DNA from: a virus
Length of the DNA stretch: 64,000 nucleotides
IMG/VR virus record: IMGVR_UViG_3300032304_000721
Coordinates: 1-64,000 of that record
Direction: 5' to 3' (one strand)
The notes beneath the pieces were generated by a model. It was not told where the DNA came from. It saw only the letters and a list, made by a program, of their open reading frames with translations, and did not search any database. Shown here one piece after another: positions 24,084-32,300 of the stretch. Made by a program: the position numbers and the translations under genes. Every line of letters starts with the position of its first letter. Within the stretch, counting starts at the first letter, position 1.

Positions 24084-24408
24084 TGCTTACTTTTGTCCAT
24101 TTTATGTGCGGTTGATCAGTATTGACTACTATGCACACATCTTGAGGGTCGCATGCAGTACCATCCGTGCTGGGTTGTAATTTTTTAACAGTGATTACCG
24201 GTTTGATATAAACCAGTTTACCGTCACTTACCTTAACATTAAAAGGGGCCAATACGTAGATCGATTGATCAACTTCTATGTAATTACCTGGCAAGTTCTC
24301 CATGCTGTAGATAATAGGAGATCCATCATCATTATAATACAATCTATAAAATGTAGGAATAGGGGCTGGCATGGCCTGTAAAATTACCCAAAATTCTTCT
24401 TCATTCAT
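24070..24408 (-). CDS. Conserved-looking phage protein of unknown function (112 aa)
   Basis: The frame is open from 24426, but ATG 24408 (MNEEEFWVILQAMP) overlaps the upstream stop as ATGAATGA and is the likely start. The protein contains FYRLYYNDDGSPIIYSMENL followed by PGNYIEVDQ, a pattern I associate with unannotated marine phage proteins. No catalytic residue pattern is visible. It lies between glycosyltransferase-like genes, with a 14-base overlap to the downstream one. Confidence 0.6.
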   Translation of the reverse strand: MNEEEFWVILQAMPAPIPTFYRLYYNDDGSPIIYSMENLPGNYIEVDQSIYVLAPFNVKVSDGKLVYIKPVITVKKLQPSTDGTACDPQDVCIVVNTDQPHIKWTKVSNELN

Positions 24409-25171
24409 TTGTCCACCCCTTAACATGATAATGTACCAGCCCCCACTGTGCCACAGTATTAATTCTAAACGGATTGTTTTCCCAGATTAATTCCTTGGTC
24501 CAATCATTACTTTGTATAGGATTGATATGACGTTTCATATGTACTATGGTGGGACCCAGACCTGCAGGCAAAGTCACTTGCTCCGGACCCATGATCACTG
24601 CGGCCATGGCATACACTACATCTGTGGTTGGCATATCGTCTGGAAATTTTAAAATCTTCTTATAACTATCCCACTGCTCAAAGATTTGGCGCACTATATT
24701 AAAAAACTCTTTGGCAGTTTTGCTTAACCGCCAATAGGTAATGGCATTGTAAACATCTGGCAAGTGATTAGCGTCAAATATTTTTCTGTAGTATCTTGAT
24801 TCTGCAGGTTGATCATAAAATGTCCTGGCGCAGTGACTTACCACAACATCACGGTGTTCGAATAAGGTCCACCAATGATCTATAGGGCTAGTACAAATCA
24901 TGTCTGCTTCTAATTTAATAGTTTGTCGATACGGACTGGCTGCAAACACTTGCCAATCATTGGAATAGCCGCCTTGATCACCGTACGGCAACGGAATCAC
25001 GTGATCGAACACTGGGTCACTACACTTCTTTACAGTTAGCACAGAAATATTGGCGTCTGGATGCCATTGTCGAATAGAGTGAGCCAACTGTGCTGCGCAA
25101 CACAAATAGTCAACAGTGTCTGTATCGATGGCTGGTATCAAGTAACCGCGTTCAGCAAGGATTGGCAACAA
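24401..25171 (-). CDS. Glycosyltransferase-like protein with EAD motif (256 aa)
   Basis: The layout resembles GT8-like enzymes: an N-terminal strand-helix region, then TIKLEADMICTSPIDHWW with E88-A-D90 in place of a DxD motif, and a later MPTTDVVYAMAAV. It likely binds a nucleotide sugar and metal, but specificity is unknown. The start is TTG 25171 or TTG 25168; the latter is better spaced from the AGGAG just upstream. The end overlaps the 112-aa gene. It is similar in style to the DAD-containing protein before it, although the two are not obviously close paralogues. Confidence 0.6.
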   Translation of the reverse strand: MLPILAERGYLIPAIDTDTVDYLCCAAQLAHSIRQWHPDANISVLTVKKCSDPVFDHVIPLPYGDQGGYSNDWQVFAASPYRQTIKLEADMICTSPIDHWWTLFEHRDVVVSHCARTFYDQPAESRYYRKIFDANHLPDVYNAITYWRLSKTAKEFFNIVRQIFEQWDSYKKILKFPDDMPTTDVVYAMAAVIMGPEQVTLPAGLGPTIVHMKRHINPIQSNDWTKELIWENNPFRINTVAQWGLVHYHVKGWTNE

Positions 25172-25907
25172 TAGCTCCTAGTTGTTGTTTGCCCATGGCA
25201 TGGAAATCTTGTGTTAATGTTATCCAGCGTAGGTTATTCTCTGTGTTTACAAAATCTACTCTGTAACTGTCTCGATCAAGCTGTGTTAATTTATGATCGG
25301 GTGTTAAACTGGCCAATGCCCAAGGAATACCAGGGTGATCTAATGTATGCCCGTTAACTATGCCTAGGGCAATACTCAGCGCATGGTCGTTACGATAGGT
25401 TGCATTTGTATTTTTATATAAATTTCTATAATGAGTCCAGTTGTCTCGGATCATCTGCATTGAGTCAAAAATTAATTCTGCGTGTCGACTACGACGAAAC
25501 ATCATTACAGTTGCCCACCACATAGGCATACGATTGTCGCCAAAGTAATTGAGCCCTTCAAAGTTGTTGTTGCCGGTAATATCGTACGCCCAGCGATGCG
25601 CTAAAAAATCTTGGTCTATGTCTAGCACACATTGTAACTGATCGCTAGCCACTACATAGTCTGCATCCAGCACTAGAGTGCAATCCCATGGGCTCAGTCG
25701 ATACGCATCCATGCGATTGAGATTGTGCCATGTAACTGGACCAACATCTGTAAAGTGTCTTGTGTTAGTAGATGGTGCAGAATCATCGGTTACAATGTGT
25801 GTTGGTATACCAAGATGTCGTTCAATATTTTTAGACGACCAGCGAGCCATTGCCTCATAGTCAATCTTCTCATTATTGCGGGCAAATATTAATGCACCTG
25901 TTGTCAT
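25152..25907 (-). CDS. Glycosyltransferase-like protein with DAD motif (251 aa)
   Basis: A central CTLVLDADYVV places D81-A-D83 at the end of a hydrophobic strand, the standard metal and nucleotide-sugar site of GT-A glycosyltransferases. Ahead of it are THIVTDDS and LNRMDAYRLSPWD. WWATVMMFRRSRHAE and NDHALSIALG follow and fit the acceptor side. The ATG overlaps the stop of the 100-aa gene (ATGA at 25907-25904), so it is the second gene of the operon. The acceptor could be a host surface glycan or a phage component; this cannot be read from sequence. Confidence 0.65.
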   Translation of the reverse strand: MTTGALIFARNNEKIDYEAMARWSSKNIERHLGIPTHIVTDDSAPSTNTRHFTDVGPVTWHNLNRMDAYRLSPWDCTLVLDADYVVASDQLQCVLDIDQDFLAHRWAYDITGNNNFEGLNYFGDNRMPMWWATVMMFRRSRHAELIFDSMQMIRDNWTHYRNLYKNTNATYRNDHALSIALGIVNGHTLDHPGIPWALASLTPDHKLTQLDRDSYRVDFVNTENNLRWITLTQDFHAMGKQQLGAIVANPC

Positions 25908-26206
25908 CTTTTTTGATTAAGCTCTTCGTATTCTACTAACCACGCATTAAGTTGTTCTTGCCAGCGTTGTAATACTTGTTCGTAAAACTCTTCAGCATCA
26001 ACTTGCACAGGTGTTTCGTATAGATCTAATATCACCACGCTACCAGTACAACATTTTAATGTGGTCAGCAGTTCTGGACCCGCTTGCCACATGCCGCCAG
26101 CATGCGCAAATATAAATTTAGCTTGATATTTTTCTTTAAGAGTGCGTCGTGCGGCCGCGTGTTCAAAACGGCTACGACCGTGAGCTACAAGTTCGTTGGT
26201 ATCCAT
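25904..26206 (-). CDS. Conserved phage protein of unknown function, first gene of the operon (100 aa)
   Basis: The protein begins MDTNELVAHGRSRFEHAAA, has a central FIFAHAGGMWQAGPELL, then VVILDLYETPVQVD, and ends with a helical QRWQEQLNAWLVEYEEL. I recall similar proteins in T4-like phages, annotated only as hypothetical. Its ATG at 26206 is exactly 7 bases downstream of the -10 box of the 26213-26241 promoter, so its mRNA may carry no leader. It is the first of 15 overlapping genes reaching to 12317. Confidence 0.65.
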   Translation of the reverse strand: MDTNELVAHGRSRFEHAAARRTLKEKYQAKFIFAHAGGMWQAGPELLTTLKCCTGSVVILDLYETPVQVDAEEFYEQVLQRWQEQLNAWLVEYEELNQKR

Positions 26207-26212
26207 GGATTT

Positions 26213-26241
26213 ATTATACTACAAAAGAAGATAAAAGTAAA
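26213..26241 (-). promoter_or_regulatory. Sigma70-type promoter of the 15-gene minus-strand operon
   Basis: Reading the minus strand, TTTACT (26241-26236) and TATAAT (26218-26213) are 17 bases apart. ATG 26206 begins 7 bases after the -10 box, at the expected transcription start. The -35 box overlaps the last bases of the terminator hairpin of the late operon. Confidence 0.75.
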
Positions 26242-26260
26242 GGGTCCTAAGACCCTTTTG
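26239..26260 (-). terminator. Terminator at the end of the late structural operon
   Basis: AAAGGGTC (26239-26246) pairs with GACCCTTT (26251-26258) around a CTAA loop. On the minus strand the stem is followed by a T-rich stretch. It lies about 20 bases after the last tail gene and immediately before the next minus-strand promoter, which it overlaps. Confidence 0.85.
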
Positions 26261-26278
26261 GTAAAGCTGGTATGGCTA

Positions 26279-27265
26279 TTAACTTACGCTGGCCGCAATA
26301 CTTGGAGTACCCCAGGTGTTGGTTAGGTATGTTGTGCTTGGCGGAATATAAGTAACCAAAGTGGTTGGTGCTGTTGCAGCACCAATTGAGGTTGCTGGAC
26401 TGGACACCCCTGTGCCGCCAGAAATATTAGCACTAGTACCTGCGCCACTAGAGCCGTCACTGACCCAGGTGGTAACCAAGGTCAACACTGTGGCGGATGT
26501 TGCTGTGGCAGTGGTACGAATAAACTCACCTGTGTAAGTTGCGCCTGAATTGTTTAGTTGGAATATAGTAGTAGGTGAGCCAGTAAGTGCATACCACCCT
26601 GTGCCTGTGGCTAATGTAGTCTGTGTGCCGCCTGTGCCGCCTATACGTGTGGTACCTGTGTAGGCCTGTGCAGCAATAGTTTGCGCACCGCCGGTGAGGT
26701 TGATACTGCCGACCCAGCCAGCAAGCGTGTTCCAGTCTGGGTCAGCGTCTGTGCCTGTGCTACTCTTACCATAATTAATTCTTATAATACCACCAGCGTT
26801 AAAGAAATAACGTGTTTGATCAGCACTTGGGAAGGTAACAGTGTGTGTAAATGTAATGGTCCATGCTGCTTGGCCTGATCCTGTGGCTGTAGTTTTGCTG
26901 GTTGTTCCAGAGAATGTGCCAAACTGTGTACCCGAAGCTACTGCATTACCACGATTGTTAAAGCAGTTGGTCAAGTCTGTGTTGACAGCGGCCAATACGC
27001 TAATTGTTTGGCCTGCAGTTGGCGCACTTCTTGCTGTAATCGCTGTACCGGTTTGACTACCCATACTGGACAGTGTGTTAACCAAACTGGCCCACTGAGT
27101 TGCTGTTACTGTTCCGCCAGCACTCACTGTGTTGAGTGCTGTTTGACCCCAACCAGTATTGGTACTGCCTGTGCTCCATGTTGCGTTGACGTTAGCGCCC
27201 GATGTAGTACTAACAAACCCGTTGTAGTCTGTTGCTTGTATTAATCCGCCTGATGAGTAAGTCAT
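26279..27265 (-). CDS. Tail-fibre-like virion protein, Gly/Thr/Ser-rich (328 aa)
   Basis: The composition (threonine, serine, glycine, few charged residues) and beta-rich style fit a phage tail or fibre protein. The start (MTYSSGGLIQATDYNGFV) and the segments RYFFNAGGIIRINYGKSS and WNTLAGWVGSINL resemble virion proteins of T4-like marine phages. It is the last gene of the long minus-strand structural operon and ends next to the terminator at 26239. AAGGA lies just upstream of its ATG. Its exact place in the particle is unknown; receptor contact at a fibre tip is a reasonable guess. Confidence 0.65.
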   Translation of the reverse strand: MTYSSGGLIQATDYNGFVSTTSGANVNATWSTGSTNTGWGQTALNTVSAGGTVTATQWASLVNTLSSMGSQTGTAITARSAPTAGQTISVLAAVNTDLTNCFNNRGNAVASGTQFGTFSGTTSKTTATGSGQAAWTITFTHTVTFPSADQTRYFFNAGGIIRINYGKSSTGTDADPDWNTLAGWVGSINLTGGAQTIAAQAYTGTTRIGGTGGTQTTLATGTGWYALTGSPTTIFQLNNSGATYTGEFIRTTATATSATVLTLVTTWVSDGSSGAGTSANISGGTGVSSPATSIGAATAPTTLVTYIPPSTTYLTNTWGTPSIAASVS

Positions 27266-27281
27266 TGTTCGATCCTTGGTA

Positions 27282-28562
27282 TTATTTAATTGTTACTATA
27301 GCTTCCACAGTTCCTACGCCTGTGTCTAACTTATCTCTAAGTGCGCGGCCAATTACATTAAATGCTGTGGCCTCACCTACTTGTGCAGCTCTTGCCTGTC
27401 CGTTGCCGGCACTGACCAGTCTGTCGCCTTTCAGCACTGATCCAACGACATTAACAGGAACTCGTCCAGTCATTGCAACTGGGGGATGTGTAGCGTCTGA
27501 GCCTGCCAAACTGTTCATTAAATATGCTGCTCGTGTACTTATGACTCCAAACACTTTTTCGCTTAATTCAGCAGAAACTTGGGTGATTTCTGCTGAGCCG
27601 CCCAGCTCAACCACAGTGCCCGGAAGCAAAACTTCGTCGGCTTCAAAGCGTTCTGCAACGTCGGCATAGTTGGCGTTGATTTGATTGCCGCTGATAGCAC
27701 CATTGGCGCCAAACATGGTCAAGGTTGGTGTTGTGTTTCCTGCAACATTGACGCCAAAATACAGATTGCCACCCGATGTTTGATTTCTTATTGTAACGTC
27801 GTTAACAGCTACTGAAACTCTAAAGTTACTGCTGGAACCAACTGCTAGACCAGTATTATTAAGTACTGACATGGTGCCAGTTGTGCTAGTGTTAGCATCA
27901 GAGCGCATAAAACTACTACTACCCAAGTTGTCTAAATATTGTGAGTTAGTGGCTGTGCCTTGAAATAATGGAACTTGACTTCCAATTATAGTTGCTAGAG
28001 TTATACCAGGACGCACTGTGGTGAATCCAGTAATTGCAACAGCAGGGGTAAAAGTTGCATCCTTGCTGATAATGCCTACAATACTGTCGTTTACAAACAA
28101 TTCAATAACAGTGTGAGCAACACTTGTGTTATCTGTAATTGTGGCTGCAATAGCACCAGTGGTGCCTTGGCCGGCTGTGAATTGTGGCCCGACTAATAAA
28201 AAAGCTGTGCCGGTCCATACGTTTAATTGTTGGTTTGTAGTGTCGTACCATAAGTCACCAGTTACGTTGTTGGTTGGGGCAGTTGAACTAGAAGTAGCAC
28301 TACTAATAGTTTTCCAGTTAGTGCCAGTATACACCTTCATTAAGCTGTTGCCAGAATCCCACCAAAGTTGACCAGTAAGTGGTGCGCCTGGTGCGGTGGT
28401 GTTTGATGCATTTTCTAACAGGTGGATAAAGTTGGTATCTAAAAATTGACCGTATCCAGCGTAGTTTTTACCCACTAGGGTCATTGAGCTGGAGGTATTG
28501 ATTGTACCGTCTGCTATGGTAGCAAATAATGCACCATCTGTTAAATTAATTGTATATGACAT
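27282..28562 (-). CDS. Tail fibre protein with conserved C-terminal domain (426 aa)
   Basis: The N-terminal half has two beta-rich repeats of the kind GQLWWDSGNSLMKVYTGTNW and GDLWYDTTNQQLNVWTGTAF, typical of fibre shafts and baseplate-attached fibres. The C-terminal 130 residues start YADVAERFEADEVLLPGTVV and continue with VFGVISTRAAYLMNS and GRVPV. This domain recurs at the end of many phage fibre proteins and may be a trimerisation or assembly region. Its ATG is preceded by GGAG, and a late-type promoter motif lies at 28608-28615. A role in host attachment is inferred. Confidence 0.7.
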   Translation of the reverse strand: MSYTINLTDGALFATIADGTINTSSSMTLVGKNYAGYGQFLDTNFIHLLENASNTTAPGAPLTGQLWWDSGNSLMKVYTGTNWKTISSATSSSTAPTNNVTGDLWYDTTNQQLNVWTGTAFLLVGPQFTAGQGTTGAIAATITDNTSVAHTVIELFVNDSIVGIISKDATFTPAVAITGFTTVRPGITLATIIGSQVPLFQGTATNSQYLDNLGSSSFMRSDANTSTTGTMSVLNNTGLAVGSSSNFRVSVAVNDVTIRNQTSGGNLYFGVNVAGNTTPTLTMFGANGAISGNQINANYADVAERFEADEVLLPGTVVELGGSAEITQVSAELSEKVFGVISTRAAYLMNSLAGSDATHPPVAMTGRVPVNVVGSVLKGDRLVSAGNGQARAAQVGEATAFNVIGRALRDKLDTGVGTVEAIVTIK

Positions 28563-28607
28563 TTTATTGCTCCGTATTCATGTATTTACCGCAAAATAAT
28601 ATACTCA

Positions 28608-28615
28608 TATTTATG
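28608..28615 (-). promoter_or_regulatory. Late-type promoter CATAAATA before the tail fibre gene
   Basis: On the minus strand CATAAATA (28615-28608) matches the T4 late consensus TATAAATA in seven of eight positions and overlaps the stop of the upstream gene. The fibre ATG is about 46 bases downstream. A second, weaker GGTAAATA lies at 28590-28583. The phage encodes its own gp55, which recognises such elements. Confidence 0.5.
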
Positions 28616-29216
28616 CCGCACTCAAGTTAGTTAATGTTTGAATACGCAAAGTATAATCTATCTGTATCTGACGATTTAAACTCTTTTGTACGGGGTGGAA
28701 AATTACATGGGTGATCAATAATAAATCACTAGCACTTCCATTCCAGCACTGTAACCCTAGCTCGTCGAACACATACTCACCATTAAAATTGGTGCTGTTA
28801 TCAAATGCTTGTTGTCCAGCAGGCTCGCCATAATCCAACAAACAAGTGGTTATAATATCGGTGTACACATTGCCCGATGTGTGTACCACAGTCATGTAGT
28901 TGTTGGCAGGATCTGTGTTGGCAGCTGAGTTATCATCAACCACCTTGCTGTAGGTTTCGTTATACAGGCTGGCATTTTGTCCAGTGGTGTTTGGCGGCAA
29001 ATAGGTAATAACACCTGTGGGATCTACAGCACTTCCGCCGTTGCCAAAGGCCATTTTATAAATGTATCCGGTGTTTCTATCAGCTAACGTATTGGCCATG
29101 CAGATACTGATATTTTCATAGTGAATTGCGTTCTTTTTATCCAACAAGACTGCGCCGGTGGCAGGATCTGTAATTTTGACAAACCCTTCAATTTTGCATA
29201 GGCCTGGTTGGATCAT
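28611..29216 (-). CDS. Virion structural protein, tail/baseplate associated (201 aa)
   Basis: The N-terminus reads CKIEGFVKITDPATGAVLLD followed by NAIHYENIS, then a beta-rich body (GYIYKMAFGNGGS, GVITYLPPNTTG) and a C-terminal IQIDYTLRIQTLTNL. Similar proteins occur next to fibre genes in T4-like marine phages, but the role is not known to me. The ATG at 29216 overlaps the stop of a 43-aa gene whose C-terminal half resembles this N-terminus (GFVKIFDPKTKQVFVEK). The two are therefore related by partial duplication. Confidence 0.6.
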   Translation of the reverse strand: MIQPGLCKIEGFVKITDPATGAVLLDKKNAIHYENISICMANTLADRNTGYIYKMAFGNGGSAVDPTGVITYLPPNTTGQNASLYNETYSKVVDDNSAANTDPANNYMTVVHTSGNVYTDIITTCLLDYGEPAGQQAFDNSTNFNGEYVFDELGLQCWNGSASDLLLITHVIFHPVQKSLNRQIQIDYTLRIQTLTNLSAA

Positions 29217-29344
29217 GCTCGTTTCTCCACAAATACTTGTTTGGTTTTTGGATCAAAAATCTTTACGAATCCTTCAACACTAATAGACCCAGTTTCATTA
29301 GGGCGTTTTGTTGCAGGAGTTGGTTGTTTAGTAGTATCGCTCAT
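29213..29344 (-). CDS. 43-aa protein related to the N-terminus of its neighbour
   Basis: ATG 29344 lies 20 bases after the giant gene's stop, and its TGA overlaps the next ATG (ATGA at 29216-29213). The first 18 residues are polar and proline-rich (MSDTTKQPTPATKRPNE). The rest, SVEGFVKIFDPKTKQVFVEK, matches the first 27 or so residues of the 201-aa protein. A GGTAAATA late-type motif lies 7 bases before the ATG. It may be a small accessory virion protein, or the remnant of a duplicated gene that kept its coupling. Confidence 0.55.
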   Translation of the reverse strand: MSDTTKQPTPATKRPNETGSISVEGFVKIFDPKTKQVFVEKRA

Positions 29345-29363
29345 TGTAATTTATTTACCTGTA

Positions 29364-32300
29364 TTATAGGCCCCGTAAAAACCTTGCGGCCTGTGTTTCG
29401 GTAATCTGCAACGGATTACCATTGCTGGCAGTGCCGGTTCCTTGCTCATACCAGGTAACACCGCGCCGCACTAGCATGGTTACTTCGGAACCAGTAGCAG
29501 GAGCTGTTTCAAACACAATTTCAGCTGGGTTACTAGCAACAAGTGTGTAGCCAGAAACTTGAACTATGGATTCAGCTTCTGGAGCAGTCACAAATGTCAA
29601 CGTTGTTTCTGTTATTGAGTAATCTGTAACATTGGTTTGCACTGCTCCGTTAACAGTTACAATTGAATCTGTCAATGCAACTATTCCAGTTAATGCAAAT
29701 CCAACAGTGCTACCGTCGCCAATAAAGTGTTCTGATTGTTTGAATCCGCCCACGTATACTTCAAGTGCATCCAAGCGTAACGTACTGTCCTCAGGAGTTA
29801 AATTGATATTGTCTGCTGTAAACACAGTAGTGGTTCCATCACCTAATGTGCTGGTACTTACAATGTAATCTTGATATTGTTCTGGTAACAAGTTACCTCG
29901 GCCCATATTGTAAACTATAGCGCCATTGTCATGTGCTGTAACGGCGGTGCCAGCTGTGCCACGCATCAATCCACTGATAGTATTGTTTACAGTGTCTCTA
30001 TAACGATACATAATACGTTCAGCGTCTATAGTTGCAACTCCCCAAACGTTGATATCAAAATTAGGTTCGGCTAGCGTATTGGCATTGTCTACATAAATTA
30101 TATCAGCATTGACAGTCACAGCAGCTGTGGTTGTAGTAGTGGTTTCTGGAGTGATACGGTAGGTAGCCTGTACTCCACGCATGTCTTGGAATATGCGGAA
30201 GGCCATGCTTTCCGGCACTACAAAATTTGTGAACTGTGTTATCATAACCACGTCTGCAGCACTCAATATTCCTGAAGTTAAAATTACCTCAGTTCCGCTC
30301 ACAGTGAATCCAATATTATTAAATAACCTACGACCATTTAATGATACCAATAGACGATCTGGGTCTGTTATTACAACACCCATATCAAGATTGTTTGCAG
30401 TTACAGTAATTCCAGAACTATAATCGTAACTGCCCGGGGCATTGGTAATAAGTCCAACATCAAAGTCAGTACTGTCGTATGGTTCTACTACTGTAACTCC
30501 TGTGGTTACTGGTCCAACAAAACACTGACTTAATATTTGTTGTTGGCGTGTATCATTCCATGTTGTAACAGCTATCACATCGCCAGTAACCGGAACAAGT
30601 CCGTTGCCCAAGTTAAACACTAATTGATTACCGTTGACATAGCATTGAGTATTGGTTATTACATAAATCAATATTTCAGAATCAACAGGTGGTTCTGTAA
30701 TAAAAATCACTTCTCTTGGTGTACCGTCGTAGGGTTCTAATATAAAATCTACAAGTAAAATTTGTGGCTCATTATCAACATACACATGCACTTCGTTGTC
30801 TACAATTAAAGACTGACTGAATCCCAATCTGTCTGGCAAGGTATAGGCAGTGCTGCCATCACCAATATGACGTATTCCGGCGGCGGTCCTAGCACGGACA
30901 CCGTTGACTGTGACTATTACGCTGTCTGGATTCACATACTCAAGATTATTGTCAAGGGTGTAAGTTAATACAGAAGTAACGCCATTAATCAACTGAGTTT
31001 GCGGCATACTCCAACTATAATCAATTGTAGTAGCATTTACCACAGTAGGTGCAATTACATACAAGGTAATACTGTCAGTGTTGGTGTAGGTTGTATCAAA
31101 GGTAACAGTTGTATTCTGGTCGCCATCTGCGGCATAGGTATAATCTGTGGTTATTACACCGTTTACAAAGATCACAAATTCTTGTATTTGTTCAGACCCA
31201 GTAGCAGTGTAATAAGCCACAGGTACAGTCACAGTATTACCTACATCGGCACCGTTGTAGATATTTTTATAAAGTTGGTTGCCACCACCAATTTCATAGG
31301 CAGTGATTACAATCACATTGCCTGCCTGTACATTACCACCGGGTATCATAGTTACAGTTTGGGCCACATAATCCACTGTGTAATCACTACCCAAATGCAA
31401 ATCTATACTTTGAGTTTGATTGGCTACAGTTACCAGTGCTGTGTATGGCAACAACCCAGCAAAGCTCAAACTTAATTCGGACAAACTCAAGGTGTATTTG
31501 ACGTTGGCACTTGGAAATCCGTGGCCGCGTTGCAACCAGTCTGCTCCAGGGCGTGTGTATACACGTAGATCCAGGGTGTCAAATTCACTACCTGGCACCA
31601 ACTCTTCTGGAGCATGGCTGCTGTAAGGACCAACATACTCGCCACCATCCACATTGATGTCTGTGGCTCTGGTGCCAAGATATGGGTCTATGTATTGGCT
31701 CGAATAGCGAGCATCCAAGATTGCTGGGTCGTAGGTTGGGCGACCGTTTTCATCAAACGAGATATTGTCAAACGGATTTATATCATAATTGCCTACGTCA
31801 AATCCAGTATTTTGATTAAAGTCTGGAGCATCAACTTGTACGCCTGGATAGCTAACTCCGTCAATTAACAGTGGCAAGCTAAGTCCAGGCATGTTAACTG
31901 TGGGGACATAAAATCCCATGGTGCGATCTACACCACTCAATGAGTCGGCATCAACCAAGGTCCAATCTTCAACAACAAAAACAGAAGACGATTGCGTGGC
32001 ATCAGCCGACCAAACAAGGTTGTTCCAACGCACCTGTTCACCTTCAGCATACACTACATCTGCTTGCCATTCATAAATGGTAGTGACATATTGATAACGG
32101 TCGTACTTGATAGTGGTCTTGATACTTCTGACTAAATTGTTACCCATCACCGGCACTAATTTTATAGCGGATGTGGTAAAGTTAGGGTATGTCCCGTTAA
32201 TAGCAATTAATGGAGTAGTTAAGTAACCAGATCCAGCGACTGTTACGGTAACGGTGGATATGGTGCGATTGGCTCTGAGAACGGCTGTGGCCTGGGCACG

